Below, piece after piece: positions 56,895 to 64,000 of a stretch of DNA of 64,000 nt. Both the position numbers and the translations under genes were made by a program. Every line of letters starts with the position of its first letter. Within the stretch, counting starts at the first letter, position 1. The stretch is from a virus: positions 44,841 through 108,840 of the IMG/VR virus record IMGVR_UViG_3300044617_000796, one strand, 5' to 3'. The notes beneath the pieces are model-generated. The model had not been told where the DNA came from. It saw only the letters and a list, made by a program, of their open reading frames with translations, and ran no database searches.

Positions 56895-58108
56895 TAAATG
56901 TCCCACTCCTCTACCCACTTACCAGTTTCTAGATTCCATCTAAGGTAGAAACCGAAGTGCGATGCTCTACGAACTTTCCTTGATACCACCTGAAATAAAT
57001 CAGATGACAACTCTCTATGGATAGCAAGAACAAGGTCAGCGTCATATGCCAACTGCTTACTCCATGCGACTTCCTCTAGCTCTGGCGGTCTCTCTGAGTG
57101 ACCATCAGCCATAGTTACTGCAGCAACATCTATGATAGGGATACCGTTCTTTACCGCAATACGCTTAAATGCCTTAGAGAGGTTCTTAGCCTTCTCTGTT
57201 TCATTCTTAGCACCGCTTGAATCATCAAACAAGCTGTGGTAATCAAGAATAACCATGTCGGGGTGGTACTGATCAATCTTTGCTTGCACCATGTTTTGGT
57301 CTGCTGTTTCCAGCCCCTCTGATGTAACGAGATGGATAGCGTGCTTACCTTCAAAGGTAGCCTGCGCCCACTTTTCGTAACCATCAACAATCCCTGGGTT
57401 AGCTTTAATCAAGTCTGTGTTAGTGAAATGCCCTTCGCCATTGTTAAGCAATGTGTCAAGTCTCTGACCCTCTTGTTGCTTATTCATTTCCAAAGAAATA
57501 ATTAATGGTCTATAGCCAGCCTTCCAAGCATTGACCGCAAACAATCTTGCAATAAATGATTTACCAACACCAGTCCAGCCGAGCAATACAATGAAGTCTC
57601 CCGATTGCCAACCGCCAAACACTTTATCAATAACATCAATACCACTAGGGATACCAGCAATAGCCTTTGGGTTGAGAGACCTGGCTTTCAAGTCTCTAAC
57701 TCTGTCTTTCCACTCCCCAGCAAGATCAGTATCTTTTAGGTTTGATGAAAACTTATAAAGCTTTGAAGTTTCTTCCATCAAAAACGATAAAGCTTCTTTA
57801 GGACCAGACTCATTGATAAGACCATGTGCCTTAGCAACGATGCCTCTAGTCTGGTAGGACAGCGACTCCTTCTTTGCTTCATCAACATAATAAGCCAACG
57901 GTTCAGGTGTTGAAATGAATTCAAAATCCTGATGGTGTTGCTTTACTGTCTCCTTTGACGGAACTTTACTATGTGTTTCATAGTGAGAAACTATAAAGTT
58001 CCAAACATCTCTGTATTCCAAGAAGACATTCTCAACACCGCTGTTCACGGCGCTTACATAGTCTTGGGTATCAACAATAGAATTTAGAAGTCTTACTTCG
58101 TAATTCAC
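56894..58108 (-). CDS. DnaB-type replicative helicase
   Basis: 404 aa. N-terminal helical domain, Walker A GWTGVGKS at 177-184, Walker B MVILDYHSLF near 290 and a C-terminal DADLVLAIHRE. RecA-fold hexameric 5'-3' helicase. No loader is recognised, but the gene just upstream (58105) is a candidate. Confidence 0.92.
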   Translation of the reverse strand: MNYEVRLLNSIVDTQDYVSAVNSGVENVFLEYRDVWNFIVSHYETHSKVPSKETVKQHHQDFEFISTPEPLAYYVDEAKKESLSYQTRGIVAKAHGLINESGPKEALSFLMEETSKLYKFSSNLKDTDLAGEWKDRVRDLKARSLNPKAIAGIPSGIDVIDKVFGGWQSGDFIVLLGWTGVGKSFIARLFAVNAWKAGYRPLIISLEMNKQQEGQRLDTLLNNGEGHFTNTDLIKANPGIVDGYEKWAQATFEGKHAIHLVTSEGLETADQNMVQAKIDQYHPDMVILDYHSLFDDSSGAKNETEKAKNLSKAFKRIAVKNGIPIIDVAAVTMADGHSERPPELEEVAWSKQLAYDADLVLAIHRELSSDLFQVVSRKVRRASHFGFYLRWNLETGKWVEEWDI

Positions 58109-58410
58109 TCTGTCTCCATTCTCTTTTTGGTTTCTTCCACTATGGATTTAAATTTATCAGTTGATTTCTTATCAAGCTGAGCTTTCTCTACAAACGATCT
58201 AGATTCTATTGCAAAATCAAAAACTAAGAATGGTCCTGGTCTGCTTCTTACAAAACTTTCCAATCCAAGTCTAAGGTTGTCATTCTTATAGAAACTAACA
58301 AGAGAGTCTGCGACTGCTTCTTGTCGTGGAGAGTCGGGGATGAACAGCTTATTCTGCTTTGCGCAGTAATTTTTGAAGTGTTCTATCAGTTCTGTTCCAG
58401 TTGCTATCAT
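58105..58410 (-). CDS. hypothetical protein, helicase-loader candidate
   Basis: 101 aa, helical (EAVADSLVSFYKNDNLRLGL; FDFAIESRSFVEKAQLDKKS). ATGA overlap with the helicase; small proteins here in other phages load DnaB, but there is no diagnostic motif. Overlaps the WhiB gene by 62 bp. Confidence 0.6.
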   Translation of the reverse strand: MIATGTELIEHFKNYCAKQNKLFIPDSPRQEAVADSLVSFYKNDNLRLGLESFVRSRPGPFLVFDFAIESRSFVEKAQLDKKSTDKFKSIVEETKKRMETE

Positions 58411-58639
58411 TTTCTTTTTTAGCTTTCTTCCAAGTTGCTAATAGTATATCAAATTCGGAGTAACCACCGTTAACGCCATATATAACATCTTCACCCCATG
58501 CATTGATCAGACATTCTTTTCTGACCTCGCATGATTGGCAAATGTTTTTTGCATATTGAACATCCTCATGTTTATATGAGAACCAATAAATGCTGTTCTT
58601 ATCTTCAGCGCAAAGGGCTTTTGTTCTCCAATTTGCCAA
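58349..58639 (-). CDS. WhiB-family iron-sulfur regulator
   Basis: 96 aa. Four Cys at C10, C34, C37 and C43, then GVNGGYSEFD at 55-64 (the usual GVWGG with Asn for Trp) and a basic C-terminus. Second WhiB paralogue; the W-to-N change may weaken sigma binding. Located in the replication operon. Confidence 0.88.
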   Translation of the reverse strand: MANWRTKALCAEDKNSIYWFSYKHEDVQYAKNICQSCEVRKECLINAWGEDVIYGVNGGYSEFDILLATWKKAKKENDSNWNRTDRTLQKLLRKAE

Positions 58640-58849
58640 TTACTTCTCTGCGTCAAGCTCTTGGAGCTTCGCTTCAATTTGTGAGTCAATTGAATCCCAC
58701 AACTTGCCCCAAGACTTTTCATCATCAATACTGGATGCAATTAATCTTGCACCAGCATCAAGACGAAGTGATTCATAGTTACCCAAGTTTTTTGTGATAC
58801 CAACAGAAGCCCACAATTCAACCTGATTTTCATTTAATGGAGTTGTCAT
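58640..58849 (-). CDS. hypothetical acidic protein
   Basis: 69 aa, helical, with YESLRLDAGARLIASSIDDE. Small proteins of this kind are common in actinophage replication regions. Function unknown. Confidence 0.65.
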   Translation of the reverse strand: MTTPLNENQVELWASVGITKNLGNYESLRLDAGARLIASSIDDEKSWGKLWDSIDSQIEAKLQELDAEK

Positions 58850-58850
58850 A

Positions 58851-59291
58851 TTACCTTTTTCCTATCTTTATTTTTTCGGATATTCTAATAACTTTTGCTT
58901 GCACATTTATATTCTTGTCTGCAATAGGTCTTCCTGGCGTTCTGCCATTGAAAAATGATACCATATCGTAAACATCTTGTCTCTCATAGTAGCGCCAGTT
59001 TTTATAACTTTCACAAGTTTCACTGAATTTCTTTCCACTAGGGATAAGACCTCTTTTTTCGTACTTTCTGATTGTATCAGATCGTTTTTCAACTATCTTA
59101 GCAATCTCTCCAATTGTATAAATTCTATGCATAATCAATTCTGCATTTTCGTATGGCAAAATCAATTCTTGCTTAGTCGTTAAATCAGTTACATAGACTT
59201 TATTTAAGTTCCTTGTTATTTTTTTTACTTTTACGATGGTATCAGCGTATTTGTAAAATTTATTTAGGATTATTTTCGTCTGCAAACTCAT
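58851..59291 (-). CDS. MerR-like DNA-binding protein
   Basis: 146 aa. Residues about 55-110 form a MerR-type winged HTH (YTIGEIAKIVEKRSDTIRKY, then EKRGLIPSG and WRYYERQDVYDMVSFF). The N-terminal part is beta-rich. It probably regulates the operon or marks an origin; no MerR dimerisation helix follows. Confidence 0.8.
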   Translation of the reverse strand: MSLQTKIILNKFYKYADTIVKVKKITRNLNKVYVTDLTTKQELILPYENAELIMHRIYTIGEIAKIVEKRSDTIRKYEKRGLIPSGKKFSETCESYKNWRYYERQDVYDMVSFFNGRTPGRPIADKNINVQAKVIRISEKIKIGKR

Positions 59292-59487
59292 AACGCTCCT
59301 CTATTGTTTTGAAACCTAATGATCTCAAAATTTTATTAAGCTTTCTTACCTCAATATCCCTACTATCGGCACAATGAATGCATGTAACATCAACCCAATT
59401 CTTACGCATTGCATAATATTGAGAGCCAATCATCTTCTTACCACCGCAGAAAGTGCATCTAAAGTCTTTAACTTTATAAACCAACAT
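59260..59487 (-). CDS. zinc-ribbon protein
   Basis: 75 aa. CTFCGGKKMIGSQYYAMRKN and VTCIHCADSR give two CxxC pairs. Basic. Possible transcription or translation factor; family not recognised. Confidence 0.7.
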   Translation of the reverse strand: MLVYKVKDFRCTFCGGKKMIGSQYYAMRKNWVDVTCIHCADSRDIEVRKLNKILRSLGFKTIEERYEFADENNPK

Positions 59488-60653
59488 TAGTCTAACCAGC
59501 AGTTATACTCCGCCGTTACCATTCCTTTCTCTGGGTGAACAAAGTACAATGATTGTGACGGTCTACCAACTGCGGCTAGCACCTCAGCCGCATATGTGTT
59601 TACAGATTCAGGACTGCCAGAGATTCTTAACTGGACAGTATTAAATGTCATCTTAGTTGGTGTATGGAAATGACCAATGTAGATATCGTCAAAGTCCTCA
59701 CTCAGTGCGCCGATCTTCCAGCCATACGCTTTCTTTTGGAAAGAGTAAAATGAAGACAAGCTACCAAATTGATCGCCGTGACAGAGCATTGCTTTGTAAT
59801 TTCCAATCTTGTCAATTGCGTACCAATGACGCTCACCACGACCATCAGGAATCTTAAATTCAATCCTCTTTTCATTTTCAAACATCAATTGAGCAATGCG
59901 ATAAAGCATTCTGTCACCGTTGGTCTCAGGGTCGTGATCTCTTCTTGCCCTACCGCCGATAGAACCATGATTACCAATCACACCAACAAATGTAACTTTT
60001 TCAAAGTTTTCAAGCATGATGTTAATAAAGTTCTTAAGGATTCTTGGACCATCAACTGTGATCTGTCTGTAGAGACCACCATCAACTAAGAATGATTGAC
60101 CTGGGAAGATCAATTCACCTTCAATAATGTCACCTAAAGCCCAAATTCTAAGCTCACGAACTGGGTGGTCTTGTCTTTGGATTTCAGTAAGATTGATAAT
60201 CTTCTCAGCAAATTTGTAGATTCTTTCTTCACACACTTGTGAGTTATAATCAGGAGTGATTTTGGCAAGTTGCCAGTCAGCAATGACCGCAACGGCTACC
60301 TCTTCTCCATTCTTCTTTTTGCTAAGAACTGGCTTTGGAACTGGCTTGTACTTATTATCAGCCATGTCATCTTTTACAGCTTGATAAACTGCACTAGCCA
60401 AATCATCGCTCTTGGTTTTCAGTTTGTTATATTCTTGCTGAAGTCTTGTAAACGAGACTCTCAACTCTGGGTCTGAAACTGGCTGTTCACCAGTGATTGG
60501 ATCTTTTGGCACTTCAAATAAACCTTTCTGTCGTCTATATTTGCAGATGCCAGTGCTGTCTATTGACTTACGACAGTCTTTGTCTGCATATTTGTGATTT
60601 GCTGTATTTGGTTCAAACTCTTGGTCGCAACCTTTTGCTTCGCATATTTTCAT
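59487..60653 (-). CDS. metallophosphoesterase with N-terminal zinc finger
   Basis: 388 aa. N-terminal C-x4-C/C-x4-C finger (CEAKGCDQEF, DKDCRKS). The phosphoesterase core has ALGDIIEG, VGVIGNHG and IYIGHFHT; the usual first DxH is VIADWQLAKI (D and Q), so one metal ligand is altered. Mre11/SbcD-like nucleases share this fold; no Rad50 partner is seen. Leaderless promoter upstream. Confidence 0.82.
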   Translation of the reverse strand: MKICEAKGCDQEFEPNTANHKYADKDCRKSIDSTGICKYRRQKGLFEVPKDPITGEQPVSDPELRVSFTRLQQEYNKLKTKSDDLASAVYQAVKDDMADNKYKPVPKPVLSKKKNGEEVAVAVIADWQLAKITPDYNSQVCEERIYKFAEKIINLTEIQRQDHPVRELRIWALGDIIEGELIFPGQSFLVDGGLYRQITVDGPRILKNFINIMLENFEKVTFVGVIGNHGSIGGRARRDHDPETNGDRMLYRIAQLMFENEKRIEFKIPDGRGERHWYAIDKIGNYKAMLCHGDQFGSLSSFYSFQKKAYGWKIGALSEDFDDIYIGHFHTPTKMTFNTVQLRISGSPESVNTYAAEVLAAVGRPSQSLYFVHPEKGMVTAEYNCWLD

Positions 60654-60660
60654 AAGGTTA

Positions 60661-60666
60661 ATTATA
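60661..60666 (-). promoter_or_regulatory. -10 box of leaderless promoter
   Basis: TATAAT on the minus strand, 7 nt before the ATG at 60653, no Shine-Dalgarno. Probably drives the replication operon. Confidence 0.6.
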
Positions 60667-60704
60667 CACGAAAAAAACTTTTTTTTTGGAAAAAGCGGTT
60701 TTTC

Positions 60705-61109
60705 TTAAAGTTTGTTTTTCTTGTTTTCTCTCGTTACTTTATTACGCTCTTTCATATTTGCACGCATTTTATCACGATGTTGCTGGGTAGGCTTCTTGCC
60801 TTCTCTATGCACAGCGCTATGCTCTGGCACTGTACAGAGGTAAAAGTTTTCTACCCTGTTATCAACCTTAATTTCATTAATATGATGTACTGTTTCCCAA
60901 GGCTCTAAAAGTCTACCTAGATAATCTTCCATGACCAATCTATGCTCGTAGACATAACCTTTGATATTGCTAGGGTGCTCTTGCTTTAGCACTCTGACAT
61001 AGCCTTTATCATCAATATACTTTCCACCGCCATAATTAGGGTTGTGCTCCCCACTAACCGATCTTACTGACCACTCAATATCTTTTCTTTGAGAGGCTAA
61101 AGAACCCAA
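60705..61109 (-). CDS. HNH endonuclease
   Basis: 134 aa (TTG start; an internal GTG is possible). The HNH motif reads EHRLVMEDYLGR, then TVHHINEIKVDNRVENFYLC and EHSAVHRE. The flanks show the NUMOD-like GYVRVLKQEH pattern of homing endonucleases. Possible homing enzyme inserted between tail and replication genes. Confidence 0.85.
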   Translation of the reverse strand: MGSLASQRKDIEWSVRSVSGEHNPNYGGGKYIDDKGYVRVLKQEHPSNIKGYVYEHRLVMEDYLGRLLEPWETVHHINEIKVDNRVENFYLCTVPEHSAVHREGKKPTQQHRDKMRANMKERNKVTRENKKNKL

Positions 61110-61111
61110 TT

Positions 61112-61789
61112 TTACAGACCGCCGCCAATATCCTCAACATACAATTGGCATCTAGATGTTGAGTTAGCAGTTACTGAAATTGTTGGAGAGTTGGTTGCTC
61201 CAGAAGAGCCGAATGATCTAGAGACAGCTGCCGAGAATGATTGCTGTGACAAACCACCGCCAGTGTTTATAACAACAGAATACGCACCTGCACCAATAAC
61301 ATTGTGATCAGGATAATTCTTATATGAAATCTCCGAGGCAAGGATGTTCGCATTAGATGAAACATTATAATAATTATATGGAGGAATAGTAAAATTCCAC
61401 TGCATCAGCGGGGCGGTGTTTTCATAATAGTTACCACCCTGCACTTGCTGGTAAACCTTTAATGAAACCATTGAATCCTCAGCGCCTTTACCTCCAACTA
61501 CAAATCCAGGGAATACACATGTAACTCTTACATATCTAGATTGATCTGCATTAACTCTTCTATCAGTACCACCACCTGGGTTGGTAAGGGCAATAATAGA
61601 TTGGTTGAGGGCTACGGTGTTTGCAATTAATGTTCCACTAGTTGCTTCAATAAGTTGAATCAGACCATTAGGTTTATTATCATTAGCATCCCTAACCTGT
61701 TCAACATTTAAAGACATCTGAGCAAGGCGCTCCGATGTTAGAGGTGTTCCGTCTGTCCAAGATACAAATGTGTAATTTTCGTAAGCCAT
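61112..61789 (-). CDS. minor tail/receptor-binding protein (putative)
   Basis: 225 aa, beta-rich, Asn/Ser/Gly-rich with few charges: TDGTPLTSERLAQMSLNVEQ near the N-terminus and SAAVSRSFGSSGATNSPTIS near the C-terminus. The sequence resembles tail fibre-associated proteins next to S74 fibres. Leaderless start. Confidence 0.7.
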   Translation of the reverse strand: MAYENYTFVSWTDGTPLTSERLAQMSLNVEQVRDANDNKPNGLIQLIEATSGTLIANTVALNQSIIALTNPGGGTDRRVNADQSRYVRVTCVFPGFVVGGKGAEDSMVSLKVYQQVQGGNYYENTAPLMQWNFTIPPYNYYNVSSNANILASEISYKNYPDHNVIGAGAYSVVINTGGGLSQQSFSAAVSRSFGSSGATNSPTISVTANSTSRCQLYVEDIGGGL

Positions 61790-61795
61790 TTAACT

Positions 61796-61801
61796 ATTAT
61801 A
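61796..61801 (-). promoter_or_regulatory. -10 box of leaderless promoter
   Basis: TATAAT on the minus strand, 6 nt before the ATG at 61789, no Shine-Dalgarno. Confidence 0.6.
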
Positions 61802-61807
61802 CCTCAT

Positions 61808-63193
61808 TTAGCCTTCTAACTCGGCAATCCTTGCTTCCAAAGAAGATATCCTTGTTCTTAAATCTTTAATATTGGCAACAGAAAGGGCAAGGATATCAAG
61901 ATGTTTATACATTTCAACTTCTCCATTACCGCCTTCTTCGTAGTTATAAACAGACAATAAACCATTACTAACCTCTTCCACTTCCTCTGCAATAAAACCA
62001 ATATTAATAGAAGACTCTCTTCTAGATCGCTCTTCTTCTGTCTCATTCTTTTTAGTATGAGGATTTTTTTTCCATATAAAAGTTACTGGTTTTAAATTAT
62101 CAATTAAAGAAATATCATTGAAATCTTGAATATTGTCTTTTAATTCTCTTTTTGAGCTTACTCTTCTAATTTCTCCAGCACTAACGCACAAGTTAGTTCC
62201 TGATCCAACGAAAGAATTAAGTCCAGTGATGTATCTTTGTGATGCAAATTCTTGTAGATTTACATACCAAGTTGCTCCAGCGAACCAAGAACTCCCTAGC
62301 CCGCTTGTATCTATATATAAGCCCTGCGAGCCTTCAGCGAATATAGAAACCTGAGTTGCGCTACCGCCAGAAGCTGTCCCAAGAAGAATCTGACCGCCAT
62401 CAACTGGCAGGAGAATACGACTTCCCACTGTAATCGTTGAACCATCTATATTGACACCAGAGATGTTAACACCAGTAATATCAGTTGATGATATTGTACC
62501 GCCCACAAGCAAATTACCACTTATTGAACCACTTGTTGCGTTTATTTCTCCATAAATCGTTGCATTTTCAGCATAAAGATTTCCAGATGCATCAACCGAA
62601 AAATTACCACTTGATGTAAATATAGCACCATTGGCATAAATACCAAAAGTACTAGCATTTGATGTTAGATTACCATTGGAGTCAATGTCAATACCTGGAG
62701 TAGAGACAGCACCTGCAGTTAATGTCCCTCTAATAGCGGTGTTTGAGAAGGCAGCAGAGCCAGCACTAGTTATAGCCCACCCAGATGTCCCTTGACTTGT
62801 AATAACACCATTAGCCGCTACAGTCCCATCAAAATTATTACTTCTAATTACATTATTAACAAGAACAATATTTGCAGCCAATGCGGTTGCCGTAATTGAC
62901 CCAGCGGCAATATTGTTTGCCTTAACTTGATTCGGCAATAGCGTGATGCCAGCAGTAGTTAATACATCCTCTCTAACAATTCTAGCGACAACCTCTTTAA
63001 ACTTTCCATAATTATTAGCTTGCGGACCATCTCTCCTAGCCTGTGTCCCCAAAAAGTCTGTTGTAAAATCATAAAGGGAATATTTTGACACATCAATCAA
63101 CGCTGAAGAAACCCCATTATGATTGTGCCCACCGTTGAAAAATATAATAGAACTTTCAGATGTACCAGTTGACAATGTTTGACGCAAAGCCAT
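61808..63193 (-). CDS. tail fibre with S74 intramolecular chaperone
   Basis: 461 aa. Beta-solenoid shaft with repeated SGN/TSG turns (about 130-290), then a receptor-type domain and the C-terminal S74 chaperone (SSKRELKDNIQDF, INIGFIAEEVEEV, final coiled coil RTRISSLEARIAELEG). The Ser-Lys of SSKREL fits the self-cleavage dyad that releases the chaperone after trimer folding. Joined to the next tail gene by overlapping stop/start. Confidence 0.88.
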   Translation of the reverse strand: MALRQTLSTGTSESSIIFFNGGHNHNGVSSALIDVSKYSLYDFTTDFLGTQARRDGPQANNYGKFKEVVARIVREDVLTTAGITLLPNQVKANNIAAGSITATALAANIVLVNNVIRSNNFDGTVAANGVITSQGTSGWAITSAGSAAFSNTAIRGTLTAGAVSTPGIDIDSNGNLTSNASTFGIYANGAIFTSSGNFSVDASGNLYAENATIYGEINATSGSISGNLLVGGTISSTDITGVNISGVNIDGSTITVGSRILLPVDGGQILLGTASGGSATQVSIFAEGSQGLYIDTSGLGSSWFAGATWYVNLQEFASQRYITGLNSFVGSGTNLCVSAGEIRRVSSKRELKDNIQDFNDISLIDNLKPVTFIWKKNPHTKKNETEEERSRRESSINIGFIAEEVEEVSNGLLSVYNYEEGGNGEVEMYKHLDILALSVANIKDLRTRISSLEARIAELEG

Positions 63194-64000
63194 TAAACCA
63201 CCTTCCTTACAACCATAGTTTGACTTGGTTGTGATCCATACCCTATCTCTGTACTAATAACCCAATAATCACCATTAATTATATCAAAAGAATCCATTGA
63301 AGATATACGAATTCTGTCCCCTAATTGAATTGTTGGCGTTGGGGTTACAGTTAGATTTAAAACTGGCACTGGATCGCTCATTTTAGATATTATAAAATCA
63401 GCAATAGTTTTAGCATGAGCCAGGTTTGTTATAAATTCATTCTCAATAACAATTTCTTTTAACCCATAAAGGCGAATATTGTCACTTAATGTATTAGTTT
63501 GCTCTCTAATATCGTTATTCGTTTGCTGAACAACAATTGGTATCCCAGCAATTGCAGCTACAGATTGTTCATTGTTTAATTCATCAGTTCCTTTCAGCCA
63601 AACTTCGGAACCGTCTGCGGCGTACTGAGATGCAGCAACGATCAAATTAGCTTTATAGGCATTAGGCTCATATTTTATGATTTCAACCAGTGCTGGCTTC
63701 TTATTGAAAATCCCAGAAATTAAAGGGTTTTGCACTTGATACGCTGGTGCGGCATTATAAGTTACTGTATATTGCTGCACTTCTCTAACTAATGTGTTAG
63801 CAGTGTGCGCAGCGGCTACTGTATTGAAGTAAGCCCTTGTGAGAGTATCTAAGGAATTAGCAGTCTTACTTTCATATCTAATTACTTCATCATCTAACTT
63901 AACATAACCGCTTTTTGGGAAATATGGCTTGTCTGTTGTTATCATTGGTATTGATGCCGCATTGGATGCAATATTTGCATTAAGTTTTCCAACAGCTAAT
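63193..64000 (-). CDS. tail protein (5' end outside window)
   Basis: Open to the right edge with no stop (LAVGKLNANIASNAASIP precedes the internal ATG at 63945), so the N-terminus is missing. GYVKLDDEVIRYESK then LTRAYFNTVAAAHT is a pattern of phage tail/baseplate proteins; the C-terminal LTVTPTPTIQLGDRIRISSM part looks like a phage tail hub or baseplate domain. Confidence 0.75.
   Translation of the reverse strand, partial: LAVGKLNANIASNAASIPMITTDKPYFPKSGYVKLDDEVIRYESKTANSLDTLTRAYFNTVAAAHTANTLVREVQQYTVTYNAAPAYQVQNPLISGIFNKKPALVEIIKYEPNAYKANLIVAASQYAADGSEVWLKGTDELNNEQSVAAIAGIPIVVQQTNNDIREQTNTLSDNIRLYGLKEIVIENEFITNLAHAKTIADFIISKMSDPVPVLNLTVTPTPTIQLGDRIRISSMDSFDIINGDYWVISTEIGYGSQPSQTMVVRKVV

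Overview
The window is part of a large, AT-rich double-stranded DNA tailed-phage genome. It is cut through a head gene at the left edge (portal) and a tail gene at the right edge. Two WhiB-family proteins, LSRYN-type zinc fingers, a 3Fe-4S ferredoxin of the actinobacterial type, small proteins of kinds common in actinophages, and at least seven probable leaderless promoters point to an actinobacterial host. The low G+C would suit a low-GC (for example freshwater) actinobacterium, but that is inference. Three tRNA genes are present: Thr-UGU, Asn-GUU and Arg-UCU.

Layout, left to right. 1-5272 (minus): portal (runs off the edge), a small gene, a B12-dependent ribonucleotide reductase and a glycosyltransferase. 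5273-5472: divergent promoter region with an 18-bp palindrome. 5473-11983 (plus): small membrane proteins, DUF5872- and DUF2746-like proteins, a zinc metalloprotease, an FkbM methyltransferase, a 2OG-Fe(II) oxygenase and two tRNAs. 12017-12660 (minus): ferredoxin and SNase-like nuclease. 12692-12865 (plus): FmdB-like zinc ribbon.

13016-17740 (plus) is the most unusual part. It holds eight consecutive mini-operons carrying ten small genes, visibly richer in G+C than the rest. Each is built to one plan: an A-box, an imperfect hairpin element, a B-box 98-99 bp after the A-box (142 in the first), exactly 20 bp to an extended -10, a covarying stem-loop starting where the mRNA should start, a Shine-Dalgarno, one or two genes of 30-103 codons, and usually a strong intrinsic terminator. 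A decayed ninth unit follows.

17740-18490 is non-coding and convergent, possibly replication-related. 18491-38572 (minus) is a long accessory operon of about 50 small, mostly acidic, mostly unknown proteins. Recognisable members include WhiB, DUF1281-like and DUF3846 proteins, an exported lytic transglycosylase, a GHKL ATPase fused to a zinc-peptidase motif and an exported membrane protein with a 21-residue repeat. It also carries tRNA-Arg and two structured inverted repeats. 39012-60653 (minus) carries packaging, glycosylation and replication/recombination genes. These include terminase small and large subunits (with 42-bp repeats between them), RuvC-like and PD-(D/E)XK nucleases, a RecA/UvsX-like recombinase, DnaE-type Pol III alpha, a putative SSB, DnaG-type primase, DnaB-type helicase, a metallophosphoesterase, five glycosyltransferases and a cytidylyltransferase. 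60705-64000 (minus): HNH nuclease, tail proteins and a tail fibre with a self-cleaving S74 chaperone domain.

The phage therefore encodes its own replisome and nucleotide supply. It also carries an unusually rich sugar/methyl/hydroxyl modification set, probably acting on virion proteins or DNA. The mini-operon array appears to be a separately regulated regulon.
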